From the NCBI GenBank assembly GCA_033721235.1, contig JAWWAY010000016.1, positions 1 through 64,000 on the forward strand: a stretch of 64,000 nucleotides of DNA. The letters are read 5' to 3'. Below the pieces are notes generated by a model. It saw only the letters and a program-made list of their open reading frames with translations. It did not search any database and was not told where the DNA came from. Shown here in pieces: positions 27,930 to 35,053 of this stretch; the first letter of the stretch is position 1, and the number at the start of each line of letters is the position of its first letter. This stretch comes from UBA5078 sp033721235 (GTDB lineage: Bacteria; Pseudomonadota; Gammaproteobacteria; Pseudomonadales; Pseudohongiellaceae). The translations under genes were made by a program, and so were the position numbers.

Positions 27930-28050
27930 CCGAAATCGGAAGATTTCGGACTTGCACAGTCGGGGTGAGCGCCGCGCAACAAGCGCGGCGTGAATGCCGG
28001 AAATGCGCAAGCATTATCCGGCGCAAATCAGGCGTCGGCAGACGCCCCGA
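27930..28050. repeat. cluster of four hairpins downstream of ssrA
   Basis: Successive inverted repeats: CCGAAATC/GATTTCGG (27930-27949), CGCCGCGC/GCGCGGCG (27970-27990), GCCGGA...AATGC/GCATT...TCCGGC (27996-28022) and GGCGTC/GACGCC (28031-28046). A possible outer pairing TCGGGG (27960-27965) with CCCCGA (28045-28050) would close a multibranch structure. No coding potential is supported. It could be a repeat-type intergenic element, a structured RNA or the 3' UTR of the PIN gene. Confidence 0.6.
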
Positions 28051-28065
28051 TTCGGCACTCAACTC

Positions 28066-28632
28066 CTAAAGAAATTCCACAAACTCCCTAAGCCTAGACA
28101 CCGTCTGCGGCAACTGCTGTTTCTGCAGCACGCTCAAAAACTCATCAACCGCTATAGTAGGATTCTTCAACGCTAACCGTTGCTGTCTCAGAGCCTTGCA
28201 GCAAGCCGCCGGTGCCATGTCTAGTTGGTAGTAAATAAAATCGTCTGGATGCAAAACATCAATGCCAAACGATACAAGAATATCCTCAGGAAAATCCCTC
28301 AGATTCATTGTGACTATGGCATCGGCACCACAACGTATTGCGGCGGCTAATACGTGACGGTCGTTCGGGTCTGGCAGCTCTAGCGTATCAATAAGCGCTT
28401 CATAGCCTTCCACTTTGGCATCACGTGCATGAGCATCCATCAAGTCTCGAGTTCGTTCCAAACGCTCACGCGTCCACTTGCCTGTTTTCAAAAGTGCTTC
28501 AATCCACTCCTCGTGGATGCGGTCTGTCCAATGCGCCTTGAACAGATCGCTTAATGCCAAGCGCATCAAGAGATCCCGCAGTGGCGCGGGATACAGCACA
28601 CAAGCATCGTAAACCACCGTAAACTTACTCAT
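28066..28632 (-). CDS. PIN-domain toxin (putative RNase)
   Basis: A 188-residue PIN-fold protein. VVYDACVLYPAPLRDLLMRLA contains the first catalytic aspartate near residue 9, a DPNDRHVLAAAIRCGAD block holds the second acidic cluster, and IVTMNLRDFPEDIL the third. The toxin candidate lies 12 bp after the HTH gene at 28645, in the order antitoxin-toxin. PIN toxins cut tRNA or mRNA. The target is unknown. Confidence 0.85.
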   Translation of the reverse strand: MSKFTVVYDACVLYPAPLRDLLMRLALSDLFKAHWTDRIHEEWIEALLKTGKWTRERLERTRDLMDAHARDAKVEGYEALIDTLELPDPNDRHVLAAAIRCGADAIVTMNLRDFPEDILVSFGIDVLHPDDFIYYQLDMAPAACCKALRQQRLALKNPTIAVDEFLSVLQKQQLPQTVSRLREFVEFL

Positions 28633-28644
28633 CGCGACTCATCG

Positions 28645-29100
28645 TCAATGCCCTGCGTATTCATCCTGTGACATTTCGGCTAGCTCATCCAACGCGCTTG
28701 TGCGTAGCTTGTCCGTTTTATCTTTGTATGCCAGTACATCTGTAAAGGCCACTCTGCGATGCGCCCCTACCTTACGAAACGGAATCTCTTTCTTCTCTAG
28801 CAGGCCCACCAAAAACGGGCGGCTCACATTTAATAAGTTGGCAGCTTCTTGAGTGCTAATCTCCTGATGATAGGGAATTAAACTAAAAGCATTACCTTTC
28901 GCTATCTCCGAAAGAACCTCCAAGAGAATTTGCAGAACGTGCCCCGGCAATACGAGATCATCGGATTCTCCGCCACTACCCTTCAAAGAAAGCTGCACCC
29001 TGTCCACGTCTGCATACTTGGACAAAGTACGACTCGAAGCCTTCGCCTGCTCCATCTCTAACCGATTAGGCAAATGTACAATCTTTTGCGCCGCCATCAT
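28645..29100 (-). CDS. excisionase-type HTH DNA-binding antitoxin
   Basis: About 151 residues. Residues about 80-140 form a MerR/excisionase-like helix-turn-helix (STQEAANLLNVSRPFLVGLL, then EIPFRKVGAHRRVAFTDVLAY). The frame is open to 29112, but the ATG at 29100 has AGGGGAG just upstream, making it the likely start. It is probably the antitoxin and autorepressor of the PIN toxin, since a 14-bp direct repeat lies upstream of it. Confidence 0.82.
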   Translation of the reverse strand: MMAAQKIVHLPNRLEMEQAKASSRTLSKYADVDRVQLSLKGSGGESDDLVLPGHVLQILLEVLSEIAKGNAFSLIPYHQEISTQEAANLLNVSRPFLVGLLEKKEIPFRKVGAHRRVAFTDVLAYKDKTDKLRTSALDELAEMSQDEYAGH

Positions 29101-29173
29101 TGCTCCCCTCATCTAATATTAGTATCCGCCCAGAAAGACGCACTCTATTTTTAAATAAAACTCTACCACATTC

Positions 29174-29205
29174 GAAATAAACGAAACAACAGAAATAAAC
29201 GAAAC
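29174..29205. repeat. two 14-bp direct repeats upstream of the antitoxin gene
   Basis: GAAATAAACGAAAC occurs at 29174-29187 and again at 29192-29205, an 18-bp period, some 75-105 bp upstream of the antitoxin start. It is a candidate operator for autoregulation of the toxin-antitoxin pair. Confidence 0.6.
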
Positions 29206-29287
29206 CACCACAATAGGCAGCAACGCACGAAAATGACTTAACTAGCCCCTCAATCACGCAAAATCAGCATTGAAGAGCAAGCACATA

Positions 29288-29300
29288 CACACAATGTGTG
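29288..29300. promoter_or_regulatory. small palindrome in the hsdR leader
   Basis: CACACA-A-TGTGTG, a perfect 13-nt dyad about 100 bp upstream of hsdR in the otherwise featureless, AT-rich 29101-29401 gap. It is a possible operator for the restriction operon. The sequence alone shows only the symmetry. Confidence 0.35.
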
Positions 29301-29401
29301 CGTATCTCCCACAAAAGTGGCAATATGACGTTCTTTCTATGGATAGACCCTAAGCGCTGATGCAAATTGGACTTTTAACTGTTTAGCGAATTTTTGATCT
29401 T

Positions 29402-32191
29402 ATGACACCACCCACGGACAAACTCGAAGCTCAAACCCGCGAAGAGATCGACGCCAAGCTCGTTGCCGCCGGCTGGGTCGTTCAAGACAAGAAGCGCATC
29501 AACCTGCACGAATCACTAGGCGTTGCCGTCCGCGAATTCGATACAGACACAGGGCCTGCTGACTACATGCTATTCATCGCAGGCAAGGCCTGCGGCATTA
29601 TCGAAGCCAAGCGTGAAGGTGCAAGCCTCGGTCACGTAGCAGATCAATCCAGTCGCTATGCGACCTCCAACACTAAACATATCCAGCGCTGGGCAGCCAA
29701 CGATCTACCGCTGCCCTTCCTGTTTGAAGCCACCAACCATGTCATTAGGTTTCGTGACGAACGCGACCCAGCCCCACGCTCGCGCAACGTCTTCCACTTT
29801 CATCGCCCAGAGACCTTAAAAGACTGGCTAGAGCAAGACGACACCTTCCGTGCTCGCCTACAGCATCTGCCCGAACTCAACACCAAGGGCCTGCGTGATT
29901 GCCAGATAGACGCCGTTACCGGTATAGAAGCCTCTCTCAAGCAAGGCAAGCAACGCGCCCTATTACAAATGGCCACCGGTGCCGGTAAAACCTTTACCGC
30001 CTGCACCGAAGTCTATCGCTTGGCTAAATTTGCCAAAGCCAAGCGCGTGTTGTTTCTGGTCGACAGAGGCAACTTGGGCAGACAAGCCCATAAAGAATTC
30101 CAGCAATACACAACGCCCGACGATGGCCGTAAGTTCACCGAGCTATATAACGCCCACATTCTCGGCGCTGCCGGCATTGGCGACGAAATGAAAGTCACCA
30201 TATCCACCATACAGCGCATGTACTCACAGCTATGCGGCAAAGAAATGGATGATGAGATAGAGGAGCACTCCACCTTCGAGATGGGCGCCAGCAGCTTCGC
30301 CGCGCAGGAGGTGGTGTACAACCCCCACATTCCCATCGAGACCTTCGACATCATCATCATCGATGAATGCCACCGCTCCATCTATAACCTGTGGAGCCAA
30401 GTGCTCGACTACTTCGATGCTTTCTTAATCGGCCTGACTGCCACGCCCACTAAAAAAACCATCGGCTATTTTCATCAAAACGTAGTGTCGGAATACACCC
30501 ATGAAGATGCCGTCATCGACCGCGTCAACGTAGGCTATGACATCTACCGCATCAAAACCGAGAAGTCCGAGCAAGGCGGCTTAATGGAAGCCGGCACCAA
30601 TATCGAAGTGCGCGACCGCCTCACCAAACAGAAACGTTGGGAGCTACTAGACGAAGACGAACAATATCAAAAGACCCAGCTAGACCGCAGCGTCATCGCC
30701 CCCAACCAAATACGCACCGTCATTCAAACCTTTAAAGATCGCTGCTTGCCCGAATGCTTCCCAGGTCGCAGCTGGGTACCCAAGACCTTGTTCTTCGCTA
30801 AAGACGACGACCACGCCGACCGCATTGTCGATGTAATAAGAGAAGCATTCGGCGAAGGCAACGACTTCTGCAAGAAGGTCACCTACCGTGTTGGTAAGAA
30901 AGGCGCAGAAGACACCATCGCCGAATTCCGCACTAGCCCACGGCTACGAATAGCCGTCACCGTAGACATGATAGCCACCGGCACTGACATCAAACCGCTG
31001 GAATGCCTAGTGTTTATGCGCGATGTTCGCAGCCAAGCCTATTACGAACAAATGAAAGGCCGAGGCACACGCGTAATAGGTGACGATGTACTGAAAAAAG
31101 TCACGCCCGACGCCCCTACCAAAACACGCTTCGTATTAGTCGATGCCGTGGGCGTAACCGAAACCGACAAAACCGAAACCAAGAGTCTTGAGAGCAAGCC
31201 CTCTGTCAGCACCGAAAAACTCATGCAGCAAATCGCCATGGGTGACAGAAACCCAGAGAGCCTGCAAACTCTTGGTAACCGCCTAATCCGCTTAGACATG
31301 AAACTCACCGACGGCCAGCGCAAGCACATCAACAAAGAATTACATGCCGTGCTAGAACAAATGGGCGAGCCAACCGAACAGGCCAACCTAAGCCTTGTAG
31401 CCGCCCAGCTAGTACACGCAGGCAACCCCGACTTTCTGGCAGAAAAACTCAAAGAAAAATACGGCAGCGATGAAGTCAGCGACGAGCAGCGCAAAACCGT
31501 GTATGACAACTTGGCCGAAGCCGCTATCAAACCCTTTCACAACCCAGACCTACGCGAACTATTAGAAACCCTGCGCCGCGACACCGATCAGCTGATAGAC
31601 GACAGTGCAGACGAACTACTAGAAGTTGGTTACGATGCCGAAAAAGCCCAAGGCCTAGTCAAACGCTACCAGCAGTTTATTGCAGACCACAAAGACGAAC
31701 TCGATGCTATTCAGCTAATATACACCAAGCCCTACGCCCAGCGTCATCTTAGCTACCAACAAATAGAAGCACTGGCAGAAGAAATCAAACAACCGCCCTA
31801 CAATATCGCCCCGCTAGAAGTATGGAAGGCCTACGAACAACTGGAAAAAGCCAAAGTAAAAGGCGTGCCCGCCAAAGAGCTGCTCACCAATATCGTCAGC
31901 CTCATTCGCTTCTCAACAGGTCTAAGCGATGTACTGGAGCCATTCCCTGAGTTGGTCAATCTTCGTTTCGAGGCTTGGTTACAACAACAAGGCGCAGACT
32001 TTAACGCAGAACAACAACAGTGGTTACAACGCATAAAAGACCAAATCGCCAATAACGCCGAATTTGAGATGGATGATTTTGAGTTAATACCCGAATGCAA
32101 AAGCAAAGGCGGCTTATTAAAAGCGAAAGCTTTGTTTGGTGAAGAGTTAGGCACGATAGTGCGCGAATTAAATGGCTACCTTATCGCCTAG
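29402..32191 (+). CDS. hsdR: type I restriction enzyme, R subunit (DEAD-box translocase/nuclease)
   Basis: A 929-residue motor/nuclease. The N-terminal nuclease region has D...EAK: FDTDTGPADYMLF then GIIEAKREG (about 43-67). The helicase core follows with Walker A TGAGKT (192-197), DECHRS box (321-326), motif III GLTATPTKK, and motif VI YEQMKGRGTRV. The C-terminal part is the EcoEI-type R domain. It starts the operon hsdR-hsdS-(retron)-hsdM. Length and motifs look intact, so restriction activity is expected. Confidence 0.96.
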   Translation: MTPPTDKLEAQTREEIDAKLVAAGWVVQDKKRINLHESLGVAVREFDTDTGPADYMLFIAGKACGIIEAKREGASLGHVADQSSRYATSNTKHIQRWAANDLPLPFLFEATNHVIRFRDERDPAPRSRNVFHFHRPETLKDWLEQDDTFRARLQHLPELNTKGLRDCQIDAVTGIEASLKQGKQRALLQMATGAGKTFTACTEVYRLAKFAKAKRVLFLVDRGNLGRQAHKEFQQYTTPDDGRKFTELYNAHILGAAGIGDEMKVTISTIQRMYSQLCGKEMDDEIEEHSTFEMGASSFAAQEVVYNPHIPIETFDIIIIDECHRSIYNLWSQVLDYFDAFLIGLTATPTKKTIGYFHQNVVSEYTHEDAVIDRVNVGYDIYRIKTEKSEQGGLMEAGTNIEVRDRLTKQKRWELLDEDEQYQKTQLDRSVIAPNQIRTVIQTFKDRCLPECFPGRSWVPKTLFFAKDDDHADRIVDVIREAFGEGNDFCKKVTYRVGKKGAEDTIAEFRTSPRLRIAVTVDMIATGTDIKPLECLVFMRDVRSQAYYEQMKGRGTRVIGDDVLKKVTPDAPTKTRFVLVDAVGVTETDKTETKSLESKPSVSTEKLMQQIAMGDRNPESLQTLGNRLIRLDMKLTDGQRKHINKELHAVLEQMGEPTEQANLSLVAAQLVHAGNPDFLAEKLKEKYGSDEVSDEQRKTVYDNLAEAAIKPFHNPDLRELLETLRRDTDQLIDDSADELLEVGYDAEKAQGLVKRYQQFIADHKDELDAIQLIYTKPYAQRHLSYQQIEALAEEIKQPPYNIAPLEVWKAYEQLEKAKVKGVPAKELLTNIVSLIRFSTGLSDVLEPFPELVNLRFEAWLQQQGADFNAEQQQWLQRIKDQIANNAEFEMDDFELIPECKSKGGLLKAKALFGEELGTIVRELNGYLIA

Positions 32192-32224
32192 GCGATAAGG
32201 ATAAAAAGGTAAAAAGTAAATCGC

Positions 32225-33646
32225 ATGAGTAATGTAGGAAATACCCTTCCTAGTAATTGGACTCTCTGCAAGCTTGGTGACGTGATGAAATTACGTAACG
32301 GCTATGCATTCAAGAGCAAAGATTATTCAGGTGAGGGCGTCCCACTGGTACGCATATCAGATATCAAAAACAATGTCGTAAATATTGAAAATGCGGCTAA
32401 GATTCCGGTGGAGTTGGTTCACGATGGTTACTTGATAGAAGATGGCGACCTTCTTATCGCCATGTCTGGTGCAACGACGGGTAAAACCGGAGTTTATAAA
32501 GGCATAGAAAAAGTACTCCAAAATCAACGAGTCGGTAATTTTAAAATCATTGATGAAAATGTAGTTTCTAAGGGTTATAGAAACTACTACATCATGTCCC
32601 TGCGCAAGGCTATTGAAAAAGCTGCATATGGTGGAGCGCAGCCCAATATAGCGGCTAAAAATATCGATGAGTTTCCATTCCCTCTCGCTCCCCTCGAACA
32701 ACAAAAACGCATCGTCGCCAAAATCGAAGAACTCTTCTCCCATATCGACGCCGGTATAGCCGCGCTCAACAAGGCCAAACAATTACTTAAACAATACCGC
32801 CAATCCGTCCTTAAAGCCGCCGTCACCGGTGAACTCACCAAACAATGGCGTGAAGAAAACAAAGACAAACTAGAGCCCGCAAGCCAACTGCTAGAACGCA
32901 TCCTGAAAGAGCGCCACCAAAAATGGGAAGAGCAGCAGCTAGAGCAATTTAAAGCGAAAGGAAAAGTACCGAAGGATGAGGGGTGGAAGGAAAAATATAA
33001 AGAACCATTTAGCATAAACCCGAAAGAATTAGAAATTGCGGATGGATGGGTGCTGGCTAGCTGGGATCAAATTTCTAACTGGGTTACATATGGTTTTACA
33101 AAACCTATGCCTCACGTAGATGAAGGAATACCGATTGTAACGGGTAAGAATGTAATTGGTAGTAGAATAAAGTTTGAAAATACTCACAAAACTCCAATAG
33201 ATGAGTATAAGTCGTTATCTGAAAAGGACCGCCCTAAAGTCGGCGACTTACTGATTACAAAAGATGGGACAATAGGAAGAGCCGCAGTTGTATCGGAAGA
33301 TATTGAATTTTGTATTAATCAAAGTGTCGCTGTGATCTGGCTCCGATCCTGCCCGATTAATAGGCAATATCTACTTGCTCTTATAGAATCAGATTTTATA
33401 CAAAAACCAATTATGGCTAAAGCTAGAGGCGTGGCGATACAACATCTTTCAATCACGGATTTTGCAAAGCTGCCTGTACCATTGCCTTCATTGCAAGAGC
33501 AAGAAGAAATAATGCAAGAGTTAGACAAAAAGCTTGAAGTTATTGCTAGATTAGATAGAACATTAGATGAGCAACTGACAAAAGCAGAAAGAGAAAAACA
33601 GTCAATTTTGGCATCAGCTTTTTCAGGTAGGCTGGGAGCTAACTAA
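32225..33646 (+). CDS. hsdS: type I restriction enzyme, specificity subunit
   Basis: A 473-residue S subunit with two target-recognition domains (about 8-150 and 275-415). They are separated by a conserved helical spacer (PLAPLEQQKRIVAKIEELF ... LKQYRQSVLKAAVTG, near 155-200) and ended by a second helix (LPSLQEQEEIMQELDKKLEV, then ILASAFSGRLG). The spacer DNA has codon use like hsdR, whereas both recognition domains are AT-rich, a mosaic expected from domain exchange. Its TAA overlaps the next start codon as TAATG (33644-33648). Confidence 0.95.
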   Translation: MSNVGNTLPSNWTLCKLGDVMKLRNGYAFKSKDYSGEGVPLVRISDIKNNVVNIENAAKIPVELVHDGYLIEDGDLLIAMSGATTGKTGVYKGIEKVLQNQRVGNFKIIDENVVSKGYRNYYIMSLRKAIEKAAYGGAQPNIAAKNIDEFPFPLAPLEQQKRIVAKIEELFSHIDAGIAALNKAKQLLKQYRQSVLKAAVTGELTKQWREENKDKLEPASQLLERILKERHQKWEEQQLEQFKAKGKVPKDEGWKEKYKEPFSINPKELEIADGWVLASWDQISNWVTYGFTKPMPHVDEGIPIVTGKNVIGSRIKFENTHKTPIDEYKSLSEKDRPKVGDLLITKDGTIGRAAVVSEDIEFCINQSVAVIWLRSCPINRQYLLALIESDFIQKPIMAKARGVAIQHLSITDFAKLPVPLPSLQEQEEIMQELDKKLEVIARLDRTLDEQLTKAEREKQSILASAFSGRLGAN

Positions 33647-34845
33647 TGGCAATCGAAGATATTCCAGAGGTAAGTGAGTGGTTGTCACAGTTCGATCAAG
33701 AATTACCTGATAAATACCTCGCGACGTACCTTTTGAAAAAGATGAGGTATGTATCGTTTGAGGAGCTGGAAGAATGGGTTCAAACGTCAGTGGAGTCTCT
33801 GGTAAAAGACATTGTTTGCAAAGAAGGAAGAGTGCCAATTGCTATATTTCCTGTTGCTAAGCCTTTTATTAATCAGTTTAACGAGGAGAAGGAGGCGAAA
33901 CCGGCAAATGATAGTGCTGGCAGGATTGCTCATTCTTTGAAAAATCTGGAAAGGCGCTTTCCTCAATATGTTGAGTTAACACCCCGTGATCAGTCGATGT
34001 ACGATAGAAAGGTTAAGCATATTATTTTTGTTGATGATTTTGTGGGTACTGGGAATCGTTTTATCAAGTCATGGCGCTCCACTGTTTCGAGACGAATTAA
34101 GTCTTGGTGCTCTCACGGATGGTGCAAAATATGGGTGCTTTCTTTTGCGGGGCATAAATCTGGTTTGAACCATATTGTTAATCAAATAAAACCTATTGAT
34201 AAGTCTAGGTTAAGGATCAATCTAGTTATTGATAAGTCATTTATTCTTAGCGATATCGAGTTGGCAAAACTTTCATATCGTTATGGAGATCGATTGGCTA
34301 AGTCTACAGCGAGATTAGGTTATGGAAAGCTTATTAGTCCGGTAGTGTTTCAGCATGGTTGTCCAAACAATGTGCCAGGTATATTTTGGTCGCCAGGTAA
34401 TCGAGGGAGTAAACGTTGGAAACCATTGTTCCCTGAACGGAGCGTATCTACTGAGTTATATCCACTGTTTAATACCGATGTGACGGCGGAGACCACGGCT
34501 GATGAATTGTGGATGGTTGGGCATCATGAGCTGGCCGTTGAGATTATTGATGAGGTTAGTAAGTATAAGGGCCGTCATCAGCTTATGATGATTCTGGGAT
34601 ATTTAGATAAAGGTAAAACCTTCGAAAAAGTTCGAAATGTACTTGTTTTGACTGAATCTGAATTTACTCAGAAGCTGGGAGAATTGACGCAGTATGGTTT
34701 GATTGATGCAGATAATCGTTTAACCAAATTTGGACAGGATATACTGAAGAGAGGTAAAAAGAGTAGGAGGATTACGCGAGATAAAGGCCAGGAATATCCT
34801 AGTTTTTATCCCGCATCGTTTTTGGGGTTCCAACGTGAAGTTTAG
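33646..34845 (+). CDS. retron effector: phosphoribosyltransferase-like protein with C-terminal winged helix
   Basis: A 399-residue protein. An N-terminal helical part is followed by a PRTase-like Rossmann region with the PRPP-loop motif IIFVDDFVGTGNR (VDDFVGTG at 129-136). A C-terminal winged-helix-like part includes ESEFTQKLGELTQYGLIDA and NRLTKFGQDIL (about 330-375). I recall PRTase-like proteins with winged helices as accessory proteins of one retron class (type III in the Mestre scheme), from memory. Its ATG overlaps the hsdS stop (TAATG), so translation is coupled to hsdS. Its last 24 bp contain the a1 repeat of the ncRNA. Base use is AT-rich compared with hsdR and hsdM. Probably the toxic part of the retron. 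Confidence 0.8.
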   Translation: MAIEDIPEVSEWLSQFDQELPDKYLATYLLKKMRYVSFEELEEWVQTSVESLVKDIVCKEGRVPIAIFPVAKPFINQFNEEKEAKPANDSAGRIAHSLKNLERRFPQYVELTPRDQSMYDRKVKHIIFVDDFVGTGNRFIKSWRSTVSRRIKSWCSHGWCKIWVLSFAGHKSGLNHIVNQIKPIDKSRLRINLVIDKSFILSDIELAKLSYRYGDRLAKSTARLGYGKLISPVVFQHGCPNNVPGIFWSPGNRGSKRWKPLFPERSVSTELYPLFNTDVTAETTADELWMVGHHELAVEIIDEVSKYKGRHQLMMILGYLDKGKTFEKVRNVLVLTESEFTQKLGELTQYGLIDADNRLTKFGQDILKRGKKSRRITRDKGQEYPSFYPASFLGFQREV

Positions 34846-34954
34846 CCGTCGATGGATAATATCCATCACCAGCATGCTTTGGGGAGTAAATCTCTCTGAG
34901 GAATGTGGGGCACGGATTCCGTTGCTCATTGTGGTAGCCCTCGCTGGAGTGAAC

Positions 34955-35028
34955 TATGCCTCGCGTTTTAAAGCGCGTGGTCTCCGCTTGGGGCTACACC
35001 CTGCCTTTGCTTTAAAACGCGAGGCATA
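34955..35028 (+). repeat. 20-bp perfect inverted repeat forming the msd stem
   Basis: Arms 34955-34974 and 35009-35028 are exact reverse complements and frame a 34-nt loop. The loop contains GGGGCTAC (34990-34997), which can also pair with GTAGCCCT at 34934-34941 upstream of the stem (one G-U pair). This predicts a stem-loop of about 74 nt in the RT-made single-stranded DNA. Confidence 0.9.
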
Positions 35029-35029
35029 C

Positions 35030-35045
35030 CCTCACTATCGTGAGG
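35030..35045 (+). promoter_or_regulatory. hairpin that includes the RT ribosome-binding site
   Basis: CCTCAC (35030-35035), loop TATC, GTGAGG (35040-35045). The 3' arm GAGG is the only Shine-Dalgarno-like sequence ahead of the RT start at 35054. The hairpin may mask it, linking RT translation to RNA folding. Confidence 0.5.
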
Positions 35046-35053
35046 TAAAGTAA

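Noticed and set aside
27807..28010. Minus-strand ORF with the phrase WWRRGDLNPRPS
   Set aside because: It is antisense to the tmRNA 3' end and the terminator, a well-known spurious translation.
29066..29257. Minus-strand ORF overlapping the antitoxin start
   Set aside because: It is out of frame with the antitoxin, has a composition driven by the direct repeats, and lacks a ribosome site.
34835..35053. 72-codon open frame through the msr-msd region, ending at TAA directly before the RT ATG
   Set aside because: It coincides with the structured ncRNA, starts with a GTG inside the effector gene and has no family likeness. It is noted only because it could allow readthrough coupling.
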